Below the pieces are notes generated by a model. It had not been told where the DNA came from. It saw only the letters and a program-made list of their open reading frames with translations, and searched no databases. A DNA stretch of 64,000 bases from Carnegiea gigantea (lineage: Eukaryota > Streptophyta > Magnoliopsida > Caryophyllales > Cactaceae), in the NCBI GenBank assembly GCA_029747015.1, contig JAKOGI010000005.1, positions 858,191-922,190 of the forward strand. Direction: 5' to 3'. How positions within the stretch are numbered: the stretch's first letter is position 1; the number at the start of each line of letters is the position of its first letter. The translations under genes and the position numbers were made by a program. Below are positions 23,495-34,192 of this stretch, piece by piece.

Positions 23495-25140
23495 AAGTTT
23501 TCATCAATAGAATACTTCCCTTGCATTTGTTCCACCAAGAGACTTTGCCCATGAAACAATTTCCATGTTAATTTGCTAATAAATGCACTATTAACTACTT
23601 CCATTTTTCTGAGTCCAAGCCCTCCCGCCTTCTTTGGTCGACAAACCTTGTCCCAGGACACCATGGGCAGGCCTTTACTGTCATTGTTTTTTTTTCCCCA
23701 AAAAAATCTCTGCTAATCTTATCAACTAGACGATTAGTTTTTTTGGGCAGTTGGAAACACTGCATCGTGTGGGCTGGCATGGACTCAATATTGGCTTAGA
23801 TTAATGCTACTCTTCCTACTTTGGAAACAAATTTTGTTTTCTAATTCTGTAATTTTTCAGCTGTTCTGTTTACTAGTGCTGAAAAGGTTTTTGTTTCTGG
23901 TCGACGTTTGAATACTGGGCATCCAAGATAAGTACCAAGATTATCTTGGTGTATGATGTTAAAAATTGATGAGGCGGAACATTTGTCATGAGTTGTAGCA
24001 TTACTGGAGAAAGTTAGTGATGACTTGTGAAAGTTAATGAGTTGACCAGCGTTCTTACAGAATCTATTCAGTATCGAGTGCAGTTGTTGACATGATTCAA
24101 AATTAGTTCTACAAAATAGAAGACTATCATCCGCAAAAAGTAGATATGGAACCTTGGAGGCCCTGGGAGAGAGCTTAACTCCAATTCTGCATTTCCTGTT
24201 GTCCATTGTTTTTTCGGAGGGCCCTCGTTAGCACCTCCATGCAAATAGTAAATAGATAGGTGGATAATGGGTCCTCTTATCTAATGCCTCGTGTAGGAGA
24301 AAAGAAACTGCATACTTCCTCATTAACGATAATGGAATAAGAAATGGATGTTATACATGCTTTTATTAAGTCTATCCATTTGGAGTGGAAGCCAAATAAC
24401 TGAAGCGTTCTGAAGAGAAAGTTCCATTCAACTCTGTCACACGCCTTTTCCATATCAAGTTTGAGTGCTACCCATGATTTTTTCCCTTTCATTTTCTTGA
24501 ATCTGTTCATGATTTTATGCGTGAGTAATATATTATCATGGATGGATCATTTAGGTACGAATGCACTTTAGACAGGGTCAATGATTTTTTCAAGAATCGA
24601 GCGCATTCAATTAGCCATAATTTTGGAAATAATCTTGTAGATGGTATTGTACAGACTAATTGGCCGAAACTGATTAGTCCTTGTTAGAGTGCTCACTTTT
24701 GGAATCAATGCTATTAGCGTGTGATTAATCTGCTTGAGGAGTTTTCCTTCCTCAAAAAAAGATCTCACCGCAATGTAGACATCTCTTTTAACAATATGCC
24801 AAAAATCTTGAAAGAACACTGCTCCAAAGCCATCAGGCCTGGAGCTTTGAATTTATCCATTTGAAAAACTGCTTCTTTGATTTTAGAATCTTGGATGGTC
24901 TGCATTAGTGTGTCATTATCCTCTTTGGTCACTAAATTAAGCATTGTCATATCTATATTAGACGCGTTTGCTTGAGCTGATTTAAATCGAGCAGTAAAAT
25001 CATTAATGAACATTTGTTTAATTAGTGTCGGCTCCTCTACCCACACTCCTGAATTAACCTTTAGTTTCAGAATTCTACTTCTGGCTTTTCTTGTCTTGAG
25101 GGTCTTATGAAAAAAAACGAGAATTTATGTCCCCGTTTAC
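23495..25140 (-). pseudogene. LINE ORF2 reverse transcriptase (upstream of the copia insertion)
   Basis: Minus-strand pieces in order: WVEEPTLIKQMFINDFTARF near 25040, IPKVSTLTRTNQFRPISLYN near 24680, WVALKLDMEKACDRVEWNFL near 24470 (catalytic Asp in LDMEKA), then the active-site FADD at about 24137-24126 and LGCPVFKRRP near 23910. The final part, KVCRPKKAGGLGLRK near 23640, runs into the copia 3' LTR. Stops and frameshifts separate the pieces. Before decay, ORF2 continued at 18600. Confidence 0.85.
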
Positions 25141-25378
25141 AAGCCATTCCTTTCTTGCCATTTTTCCCCAAATTTTTGATTGTAAAGGTGCATCTTTTCT
25201 CTTTGTTTGATGAGTTTGAAGTGCCAATTATTCAATCTAGCATTGTTTGGATTTTGTATTAGTTTTTCCTCGACATGGAGAAGCTCATTTGCATTTCTTT
25301 CTAATTTGTTCTTAAAGTTCCCAAAAGTAGCCTTGCTTCAGGACTTGAGGTCTAGTTTGACCTTTTTTAATCGTTGAG

Positions 25379-26161
25379 TTATTTTATACATTGGAGTTCC
25401 TCGAACTCCCATTCTCCAATTCTTCTTGGTAAAGAATGAGTATCTTGATACTGTGCCCAAGAGTGTTGGTACTTGAAATTAGTACCTTTCTGAGGCTGGT
25501 GAGGTAGAGTAGTATCGAGAAAGACAAATGCATGATTAGAACACGTAAATGGTCTGTTAGTAATTAAGTAATCAGGAAATAATTGTGCACAATCCTCCCG
25601 AAATATCACTCTATCTAATTTTTCATAAATAAGTTGTCCTCTCAATAATTTTTTCCAAGTAAAAATTCTTCCTTGAACTGTCGCATCAATACTTTTAGTA
25701 CTTGTGAGGAAAGCATTTAATCGATGTGTTTTTTCGACTGTTAGAGGGGTTCCTTGCACTTTTTCTGAAGGGTGCAACATTTCATTAAAATTGCCCATTA
25801 TACACCACGGTAAGTTGACTGAGTCCTAGGCTGGAGCATAAATTGTTGTTAATAGACATTGCTTATTATTGACATTATCCTTTATGATACAACGAATAGC
25901 TCGACTTTCTTTTGCCAGGATAGATACATCAACATTTATTGCATTTCACAGACACCAAATCCCGCCATAATGATTTTCTGTGGGAATCATATCATAGTGA
26001 GAGAACCCCAAGTTTCTTATTATTGAATCCGCATTTTGGTCATTGACCAAAGTTTCTAAAAATATAAGAATGTCTGGCTTAATGGTGCGATTAATAAATC
26101 CTATGTCAAGTCGTAATTGAGATTTTTTGGCTCCTTGAACATTCCAGCAGACTATCTTCAT
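25379..26161 (-). pseudogene. LINE ORF2 N-terminus, AP-like endonuclease
   Basis: The likely ORF2 start is the Met of MKIVCWNVQGAKK at 26161. The endonuclease signatures are the Asn in WNVQG, the Glu in FLETLVN, MGNFNEM near 25798 (family GDFNE, Asp changed to Asn) and KLDRV near 25620, and SNHAFVF is near the usual SDH site. It nicks target DNA in working LINEs. The frame is interrupted near 25950 and 25830. It is followed directly by the RT region. Confidence 0.83.
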
Positions 26162-26193
26162 ATAGCTAAGTAGAAATAGGCTCATTGTTTCCA

Positions 26194-28362
26194 ATCATGT
26201 CCTAATAATGGCAAGGATCAGTCTTTTATATGGTTATGAACTGTCATGGTTCCTTGAACCTTCCAGCAAATTATCTTCATAATACAAATTATAAAAGAAC
26301 CAAATTGGTTCCGATTTTATTCTATTGATCCAAAGGATCGATCTATGCCAAGGTCTTGAGTATGAAGCTGATATTCTTCATACTTCACACCATGAAAAAT
26401 GGCCTTGGAAATAAAGTTGAGGCACTCCATCTTACTCACCATAAGCAACAAAAATGAGATCCTAACAATAGCCTCAGAAACATACAAGTCCATCCTTCTA
26501 AAATTGATGAACTTAACTAATACGATTAATACTCTCTACAGCATACATGTGAAATTTTGCCTGTGCACCTGAAATCTAATAGAGCAGGTACTTAATCCAT
26601 AATTTCTATCAAGAGTTGTGGCATTGGACATGAAGTTACAGTACTCCATTTTACTCATCTTTATGGATATTAGGCTTTCCAAATTACATGCATCATTTTT
26701 CCATAACACAGTGCTTATACCATTCCTGAAGAAATTGACCCCTAGCAATAACATTTTATTATAGGCAGTAGAGATAGTCAGTACTTTATAAATCCCCTCA
26801 ATTTGCTGGACCTTCCATCCAAGAGCCTGAAATGTAGTGAACATAATGAAATCTTCAAAAGGTGTACATATTTTAGTACCACCTAGTGAGTACAGTGGGT
26901 CATAATTAGAAATATGTAACTGAATAAAGACATCAGAAAAGAATCCCACTTTAGCCAACATCCTGTCGCGACAACAAATTCGGTGAGTTTTCACAAAATA
27001 TTGAGCCTGTTTGTGCCTGCATAATATTTCAAAAAATGTATCGACACATTGGTCTTGTGGTTGTAGTTGGTATACTACAGTCCTCGTACCATAACAAATG
27101 GCCTTAGGAAAAGAACTAAAAGAGTTCCCTCTTCTCACCAACAAAGCTACTATCACTGCCAACTTGACCCTAAATATATACAAAATGCAAGGGCCAATAA
27201 CAAAGAGATAGACAAATGAGAAGAGTGTCCATTTCCTGACAATGAAAACCATATTGCTTTCAGCATTAAACCTTCCTTGGACAGCGTGTTGAAGGTGTAC
27301 AAACAAATGACCAATGATTGCTGTTTTCCAAAGACTTGATACCCTACAAACATATGAAAATCCAGCAGCAGTATACTGTACCACGAGGAAGGTCAGAATC
27401 TGTGTCATCACAGCAAAGAATACATTAGGAGAAACATCCATAATGTAGAAAAATATAAAGTCCAGTACACTGGTCTGAAAATTCCAAATCATAGTCATAA
27501 AAACCCAATAAAATTGCTCAGTTCCTCTTATCCACACATCATTCATATGGGTCATCACCCATAGTAAAGCAACAGAAGCAGTGACATTATGAAATATCAT
27601 CCAGATTTCGTGAAAACAACATGGTAAAGCAAGTTCATAGAAAGACTTCAGTAAAAAAGAAATAGGGGTGGCCTTAGTCAGAATGGAAATCATGCTTATG
27701 GGACTAGCTATCTACGGCAAAAATAAGGAAAAGAAAGGTCGCCTAGGAAATACATTCCTGGCATTACATCCCCAATGCACAACACAGAAAACTAGCCAAG
27801 AGAGTATCAACAACATACACAGTGGTGGCTGAAGCATATTCTCCATGCAAGACACTAAACCATCCAAGAAAAATATGTTGCATATCTTATCCCACCAGAT
27901 GTACCCAATTTGCTGCCATAGAAACTATAAACTGGCACCTAAACAGGTAATAGCTTCTGGGAAGTTCATGACATCATTGGCCTTTAAAGCTATACCAAAA
28001 TCACGACATAAAAAAACAACCCGGTACCAGATCTATAACTATGAAAACCAACAAAGTAAAAAGGATCATTTAACATGCATTTATTACATAATATCCCAGT
28101 ACAAGGCTTTGATAGCCTTTAGACAAAGTGGGCAAAAGATGTACCAAATAATGTACTGGAGTCCTATCTTCCCCCAAAATACGATATACATAATACATTT
28201 GACTGCTACCAAAGGCCCATTCAGGGGAAATCCCTTGTAGTGCCTGCCAGTCAAGAGTTGGTACATTATAGCCAAAAGCAAAAGTAAGATAAGGAAGCGT
28301 ACAACCATGATCGTACATGCTCCAGCACACTCCAAAAGTCAGAACCTTGCACTCTATCATCC
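26194..28362 (-). other. LINE inter-ORF spacer with internal repeats
   Basis: The DNA between LINE ORF1 and ORF2 is about 2.2 kb, longer than I expect for plant LINEs. It contains repeated motifs: TTGAACATTCCAGCAGACTA near 26137 and TTGAACCTTCCAGCAAATTA near 26257, and three variants of ATGGCCTTGGAAA/ATGGCCTTAGGAAA/GTGGCATTGGACA near 26400, 27101 and 26618. The 385-codon ORF below lies within it. Confidence 0.55.
26536..27693 (-). CDS. 385-codon ORF of unknown function in the LINE spacer
   Basis: An uninterrupted reading frame from Met at 27693 to a stop at 26536. I do not recognise it. It is rich in Phe, Ile, Leu, Val and Cys, with several hydrophobic runs such as LFSFVYLFVIGPCILYIF and SVALLWVM that could be membrane segments, and it has no motif of gag, protease, integrase or RT. 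Nearby LINE ORFs on the same strand are full of stops, so an open frame this long here is odd. It could be a captured sequence, a fast-evolving accessory ORF, or a chance frame in repetitive DNA. No homologous copy is visible elsewhere in the window. Translation is unproven. Confidence 0.3.
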   Translation of the reverse strand: MISILTKATPISFLLKSFYELALPCCFHEIWMIFHNVTASVALLWVMTHMNDVWIRGTEQFYWVFMTMIWNFQTSVLDFIFFYIMDVSPNVFFAVMTQILTFLVVQYTAAGFSYVCRVSSLWKTAIIGHLFVHLQHAVQGRFNAESNMVFIVRKWTLFSFVYLFVIGPCILYIFRVKLAVIVALLVRRGNSFSSFPKAICYGTRTVVYQLQPQDQCVDTFFEILCRHKQAQYFVKTHRICCRDRMLAKVGFFSDVFIQLHISNYDPLYSLGGTKICTPFEDFIMFTTFQALGWKVQQIEGIYKVLTISTAYNKMLLLGVNFFRNGISTVLWKNDACNLESLISIKMSKMEYCNFMSNATTLDRNYGLSTCSIRFQVHRQNFTCML

Positions 28363-30110
28363 TTAGTCATAAGAAAATGAGGAGGCCTCCTCCCTATCTT
28401 TCAGTTTTCTTTTCTTGAAAGATTCAATAGAAATGGCAGAGTCAGTGAGGTTATCTAGATCAAGGAAGGTATCAGCTTCCCCATCGTGATCCATAGCATT
28501 ATCAAACAGAAGGGAGCTATCAGTTTCTTTAAATAGAATAGGAGACAAAGGATTCAGAGGGTAGGTTTCATTCAGAGCAGCAGAACTAAGTACCATGGTT
28601 TGGGAATCAGGTGGGAAGATCTGATGGGGAAGCAAAGGATGGCCAGTGATGTTAGGTATAGTAGGAATGCTAGCTGGGTTGTCAATAGGAGCTCCCTCCA
28701 AAATAGGTTGGTTAAGATCAGGCTCATCCTCACAAGCAGTAAGGTCAACCAAAACAGCTTTTCTTTTCCCCTTGTCCAATGAAGAGACTTCATTAGGCGT
28801 AGGTAAAGGAGGCGATTTTGACACATTCACATTTGGTTCATTAATATGAATTCCTCCCGTATTACCTCTTTTATCCCTTAGAGTGAAAATAGACCTTCCC
28901 CTTTTCTTCTGGGCAACCCAAATCCACTTTTCCTTATGTTCAGGAGGCTCACTGGAGGACGTCTCATTAATGGGGTTGCAGTTGGGTGGGCAATCAGCAA
29001 GTCCATGAGACTGGAATTGTTCTACCACAACTTCAATCTTAGGGAGGGATGGAACTATAGGGCATTGATCAAGGGTGTGGGCATTACTACCACAAAGAGC
29101 ACACACTTCATGCAAGCCCTCATAAATGAGGAGAATGGAAAGCTCACGAAAAGGTGTGGGGATTCTCAAAGTACCAGGAAGAGGTTTAGAGATGTCAATA
29201 TTAAGGCAAACCCTTGCGAATTTACCTTTTTGACGAAGCAGGATGTTATGATCAACTCTAACCAGACTTCCTACATCCCTTAAAAGGTCAGCTAATGTGT
29301 CTTGCTCCCAAAATTCCCATGCTAGACGCGGGATACACACCTACTGATCAATACGATCAATGGTTGCAAAATAGGGGTCAAAGTATGGTTTCCACATACT
29401 TAATACAAAGTTAAGACCTCTGACAAACCATGACCTATTGAACCAAACATACTCCTTATCAGACACAGTGGCAAACCGCAGCAAAACCCAACCATTTCCA
29501 AGATCAATATACTTAACAACACCTTTGATGTGCTTCCAATCAACCTTTGTTTTTGCAATAATCAAGGCAATGGGTAGTATTTCACCCCACAACTTGGCTA
29601 GGAGACACAATGCAATGAGCTCCTCCATATAAGAAGGAACACGAGGTGTAAAGAGCCTTGAGAGAGGGTTTCTTCAGCTCTTAGTTCAGGTATCGGGAGA
29701 TGAATTCGGTCCTGCTCAGAGGGAATACGGTGTCCAGTGTTGGCATCCAGCTACATTTGAGTTGGGGTATGGTCAGGATAGGTTTGATGTGCCATGCCAA
29801 ATCTAACAGAATTGGCATAACTTGGAGCAGAGGTTTGGATAAGATCCTGAGAAGTCGGATCTCCAACCACAGAAGACGGGGTTGGTTGCTGGGATGCAGT
29901 GTCAAAAGTGGGAAATTAGTTGAAGATTTGAGGGTTATCATTTGAGTCAGGCAGATTGTCGGAGGAAGGAGACATAATTTGACACTTAGCAAAGGAAGGA
30001 AAATGAGCAGGTAATGTGAGGGGGGGAAGGTCCAAGTCCTCGGATATAAATAGACAGACCCTTAGGCCACTCAATTCATACAACCAAGCCACAAACCAGA
30101 CACAATACCA
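28363..30110 (-). pseudogene. LINE ORF1 (DUF4283-like domain plus CCHC zinc knuckle)
   Basis: ORF1 proteins of plant L1-type LINEs bind RNA. Here an N-terminal stretch (DLPPLTLPAHFPSF near 30030, then SSVVGDPTSQDLIQTS) leads to IALCLLAKLWGEILP and GVVKYIDLGNGWVLLRF (29628-29500), a DUF4283-like fold. RLAWEFWEQDTLADLL and then CALCGSNAHTLDQC (C-x2-C-x4-H-x4-C, 29103-29062) follow, with an acidic, Ser/Pro-rich tail to the stop at 28363. In-frame stops occur near 29930, 29750 and 29341. The C-terminal 325 codons remain open. It precedes ORF2 on the same strand. Confidence 0.75.
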
Positions 30111-30153
30111 TCGAACTAGAAGCAGTGCATTAATGAACCAAGGATGGAGATAG

Positions 30154-30774
30154 TTAAGGACAATCATAAAAAAATCCTAAACATGGCATCTCAGCCAAGG
30201 GTCTCATAGTAGTGTCAGCACAGCACCTTGGATGGTAAGGGAGAAGGCTTACCTTGTTGATTTCAAGGGGGATAGGATGTGATCCCTCATTGCATCGTAT
30301 TAGGCTTGTAGATGTACATACAAAGGCACTCCAAACTTTAGATCTGCAAATTGGGCAAATCCAGAAGTAAGATGACAATGACTTAACATAGATACTTAGA
30401 AAAAAATGCAAATCAGACGCCATCAGAGGAGAAGTAAGATAGCAAATGCAAAGAGGACAGAGTAGCTGAGAGGTAGGCATAATCATTCCCATCAGTAATC
30501 TCAAACCGGGATTTGGCTTGACCTTAGTTCGGGCCTTAGCCGAAGCCCATCTTTGAGCGGCAAGCATTGCGTGAACAGCAAGGGACCCCTGGCTATGATC
30601 AGCCAAATCGACGATTTTCCCACCAAATCTGAAAAATTGAAACAGCAAATAGTCTTTTTTAGAGCGAAATCGAGGAGGAGAGAGGGAGGAAGGGGTCTGA
30701 GTGTAGCATAGAGTAGGCATAGGAGCAATCATGGTGAAATGGTACGGCGTGGGCTGATAATGAAGAGGCTTCAT
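30154..30774 (-). CDS. 206-codon ORF of unknown function upstream of LINE ORF1
   Basis: An open frame from Met at 30774 to a stop at 30154 in what should be the LINE 5' region. It has a Cys-rich middle (LLCPLCICYL, FWICPICRSKVW) but I recognise no domain. It may be a chance frame in the 5'-UTR. CCGTTTATATAGCTC on the same strand near 30855-30841 could be a promoter-like site. Confidence 0.25.
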   Translation of the reverse strand: MKPLHYQPTPYHFTMIAPMPTLCYTQTPSSLSPPRFRSKKDYLLFQFFRFGGKIVDLADHSQGSLAVHAMLAAQRWASAKARTKVKPNPGLRLLMGMIMPTSQLLCPLCICYLTSPLMASDLHFFLSIYVKSLSSYFWICPICRSKVWSAFVCTSTSLIRCNEGSHPIPLEINKVSLLPYHPRCCADTTMRPLAEMPCLGFFYDCP

Positions 30775-30900
30775 GATGGGTTTGATATATGACGTGAATA
30801 ATGATCGAGAAATAAAAAGGTCCAGAGCTGGGTGTCCGCTGAGCTATATAAACGGATTGTGATCGTATGTCGGTGGTAGTTGGGATTGAAGAATATTTTT

Positions 30901-31430
30901 CTTGGGGAATAAGCCAACCGAAGCTGCCAATTGTGACATTTTTGCCATCAATATCGACCTTCTGTGCAGGCGCGTTTGAATAATATTTGAAAACATATAC
31001 ATAGATTTCGGGTAAAAATGCTATTAGCTGTTTAAAAATACCACATAGAAGATTAAATATTGTTCAAAAAGTAGTTAAAATATTATATTATTAAATACTA
31101 AAAATTGGATAATCAATGTACTGACTTGGTCAAGATATTAAACTCTATTCAAAGTATTATTATCGAATACGAATTTAGGTCATGTTCAGCAAAATTAGTC
31201 GTTTGAGTTGCGAATAACTGTTTGTATAGCAGCTCAATTATTTTAGTATCTGATAGCTATTATATTTTAATTATTAGCGGATAGTTGTTCAAGTAATTGT
31301 TTGAGAAAAATGCGTTCAATTAAATCAACTGTTGTATTAGCCAACAAGAATAAAATTACAAAAAGGACTTAAGCTATTACTACTCTTTGTTTCATTGTTA
31401 CTACTGTTATTAATATAAATTTAGGTAATG
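30901..31430. other. AT-rich DNA, no gene seen
   Basis: Contains the left inverted copy of AATTTAGGTCATGTTCAGCA at 31172 (see the paired site at 33236-33262) and no coding signal. Confidence 0.5.
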
Positions 31431-31439
31431 TTCTATTCG

Positions 31440-31620
31440 ACTTATTTTTGAAGAATAAGTTCAATAGATAAGTTTAGATAAGTTCAACAAATAAGTTCAT
31501 AATAAGTTTAGCAAATAAATTTATAAATTCGTTTTTAATAAGTTCAGAATAAATTTAATAAATAAGTTCGGGATAAATTCAAATAAGTTCATAATAAGTT
31601 TAATGTTCAAGAAGGGTTAA
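31440..31620. repeat. Degenerate AATAAGTTCA tandem repeats
   Basis: Many imperfect copies of AATAAGTTCA and GTTCAATAAATAAGTT occur head to tail over about 180 bp. The period is about 10-20 bp with frequent indels. Confidence 0.75.
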
Positions 31621-31689
31621 TTATAAACAATTGCATACTTTTTGGCACAAAAACAATAATCAAGGCAACTTTCAAAACTTCTTAATTAA

Positions 31690-31926
31690 GGGCTTGTTCT
31701 TTTTGTAGGTAAATTAGGATGAGGTAAAAGGGTGAAATAGATTGAGGTAGGTTTAAGTGGGTTGAGTTGGGTTGAAGTAGGTTGAAGTGGGTTGAAGTAT
31801 GTTGAAATGAGTTGAATTTTTTTGTGTGATAAATTAAACTTGATTAAAATAATGGAGGTGAGTTGAAATTGATTAAAATTGGTTGAAATTGATATTTTAA
31901 AATTGACACACGAAAAGAGCAGAGCC
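31690..31926. mobile_element. Tourist-like MITE (PIF/Harbinger type)
   Basis: The 237-bp element begins GGGCTTGTTCTTTTTG and ends CGAAAAGAGCAGAGCC, imperfect inverted ends. It is flanked by TAA on both sides (31687-31689 and 31927-31929), the TWA duplication of PIF/Harbinger MITEs. Inside are GGGTTGAAGT-type repeats at about 31745-31815. Similar end sequences occur at 83-96 and 49643, so a family may exist in this genome. Confidence 0.65.
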
Positions 31927-31929
31927 TAA

Positions 31930-33831
31930 CTCTAATATTTATTTTCCAAAACTAACACCTCCCTTCTGTCTCGTCTTCTTTCTCTACCCTTCTTTATCGC
32001 CAACTCCTCGTCTCTCCACCTCCTCCCCCCATCTCTTCCTCCATTAATCTCTGCTCTCTTCCACTGAGAAGGTCAAAGTCATGGAGCCATTGGTACAAGT
32101 TTGATTTTCTTTTAATTGGCCATTCATATTTGAATTCAAAATATCTACTCTTAATTTTGTTCAAAATTAAAATGCTTCATTTTGGATTTTAGGGTTTTTA
32201 TTTTTTGCTAGCGAAGCCAGCCTACCAGCAGGGTATTTTTTAGTATCGCCGGTGAAGCCGGTGGAGGGTAGCCGGAAAGGCAAAGGATTGATGGCGGTAT
32301 GGTGGTGACATCGAGGGCAAAAACGACGGCGGGGACGGCGATGGACAGTGGTGGCCACGGATCGCACGGTGGATATGAAAGAAAGTGGTTGTGGTGTTTT
32401 GTGTTTTCTTTTAATTGGAACGAAAAGGTCTGTATTAAATGTAGTTATTATTAGAATTAAATTTATTTTCATTTTTCAGTGCAATATTATGTGTTTATTG
32501 ATCCTTAATTGTTGCCCTTAGGGCAATAATATGAGGATCGAACCGGGCAAAGAATAGGGAGTATTAAATGCAAAATTAATAAACAATAAAACTTTTGGGT
32601 TCATAGGTTTTGCTATTTTGGTGGATGTCTGAGTGACTTGGAAAAGGCGATCAGCGTGACAAAAAAGTAACGTTTAGACTTTCTGATTTCTGAAAGTGAG
32701 GGTCACGGGGTTTTATAGGAATGGCATGAGTGAAATATGAGAGAAAGGACAAGGTTATGTTTGAAAATGAAAAACAGGAACGCTATTAGCTGGGGTGAAA
32801 CGTTACCCATCCTCACATTTGTTAAACGCTGCTGTGAACGTCATTGCGTGAACCTTGCATGTCAAACGTTAATTTACCAAACAACTAACATTAGAGTAAT
32901 TAGAGTTTTGATCGAGGGAAAATGCTAAATACTATCTAAAACGTTGTTACCGAACGAAATATTAGTGTTTGATCACCTTGCGTATTGAGTAGTATTTCAA
33001 GTACCGATTATATTTTTTGGGCAAAAAATATCATTTGGAAATTCTATCTTTGAACATTATTTTTATTCTTTTATGTCAATTCACATTACTCAACTAAGCT
33101 AGCCACTAATTTTACCGAGTACATTTATTTTAATTGTTTATTTAAACAGCTATCAGCTCACCGTTAAACTAGAAATACTATTTGCTCTCCAAATAGTTTT
33201 CCGTTACTTGAATTTGCTATCTGATACCTAAACATCTAATTTTATCGGACATGACCTAAATTAGAATCATTATCCTCTATCTAAATAGCTAATCGCTAAT
33301 TGAACCGTTACCTAAAAAACTAATTTTACTGAAGAGGACATCACATTAGAGTTTGTTGTTGCATTTCCCCTTCCTTAGATTTCTTTTCAATTCAACATTG
33401 AACAAGTAATTAAAAAACCAGAAACCTGTTATAATAGGTAAAAGATAGCCAAGAGTGGCATTTTTGAATTTCTTAACATGTTCAACGACATTTTTTGTTA
33501 TCTGAGAAACATTAGTCTCACTTTTCGCCAAGAACTAACTCGTCGGCTCACGTAAAGGCCAAGGGAGCATAATTTTACCACTTACGCAAGCATGATCTTG
33601 GTTGTTTTACCCTATGGCCGATGATGCCAACAACAGAACACGTGTCCATATTGTGCCAATTACGATTGTTCGTTGGTCACACATGTAAGTACATTCGCCA
33701 ATGGTTTGAATATTTACTGGAGATGAGAGCCTCACTGCAAATCTCAGTCTCAAGAAGAGGAGTCCATATCCAAGTCTCGAAAAGATAAGCTTAGACAGAG
33801 TCTTAAATAAGTCAAGCTCGAGTTGAAAGGT
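31930..33831. other. Intergenic DNA with possible 5'-UTR-like patch, no gene proven
   Basis: A CT-rich patch at 31960-32060 (CTCCACCTCCTCCCCCCATC) followed by ATGGAGCCATTG near 32083 resembles a plant 5'-UTR and start, but the frame closes within a few codons. A GC-richer patch at 32240-32380 has GGCGGT repeats. I see no domain on either strand. Confidence 0.4.
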
Positions 33832-34130
33832 GGCAAAACTAAGGAATAACTATTATTAGGCTTGAACCACACAAACAAGCTATTATGATATTGCCATATC
33901 TTGTAAAAATATTCTAATGTCATATTATGTAATATTTTCTTATTCCCCCTTTACTTAGTTCTTAGGATAAAATCTTATCCCTTTCCTAACTTCGAATATC
34001 ATAAGGAGTCCTTTGTATAACCTAGGGATATGTGTATATATAGCATGAATGATTAACATAAACAAGGCAGCAGAGCACGTCAATTTACGGCTCACGTGAA
34101 AAGCTAGCTACCTTCTTCTTGTTTCGTTTA
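33832..34130 (+). repeat. Copia II 5' LTR (approximate left border)
   Basis: It aligns loosely with the copia I LTR: TGGCAAAACTAAGG at the start, an ATATGTGTATATATAGC region near 34030 and GCAGCAGAGCACG near 34070. It ends TTTCGTTTA, so the usual final CA is TA here, another apparent C-to-T change. A purine-rich GAGTTGAAAGG sits just before it. Confidence 0.6.
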
Positions 34131-34143
34131 TGGTATCAGAGCA
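34131..34143 (+). other. Copia II primer-binding site
   Basis: TGGTATCAGAGCA, complementary to the 3' end of initiator Met-tRNA, directly follows the LTR. Confidence 0.92.
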
Positions 34144-34192
34144 ATAAACTCAAACACATCTGCGTGATTATCCTTCTTCAATCAAACAAATC

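Larger units (their letters stand above)
17136..30900 (-). mobile_element. L1-type LINE, split by a Ty1-copia insertion
   Basis: In minus-strand order the element has ORF1 (DUF4283-like plus CCHC), a long spacer, then ORF2 with endonuclease, reverse transcriptase, zf-RVT and RNase H. It ends in a poly(A) tail (T-run at 17136-17157 on the plus strand). The copia element 18606-23489 interrupts ORF2. Subtracting it leaves about 8.9 kb, long for a plant LINE; the extra is mostly the spacer at 26.2-28.36 kb. The tail joins DNA just upstream of CWF19-like copy A2, at a place matching copy B near 45040. I could not find a target duplication, and the 5' border near 30900 is an estimate. Confidence 0.8.
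31172..33262. repeat. Paired 27-bp inverted repeats 2.1 kb apart
   Basis: AATTTAGGTCATGTTCAGCA and the seven following bases at 31172-31198 match the reverse complement of 33236-33262 with about four differences. They could be the ends of one 2.1-kb non-autonomous element or of two related MITEs. A further related end, reading ACTAATTTTACTGAAGAGGA, lies near 33319. No transposase is seen between them. Confidence 0.4.

Noticed and set aside
31960..32160. CT-rich patch and ATG as a host gene start
   Set aside because: The frame closes after a few codons and no exon with a known domain follows.
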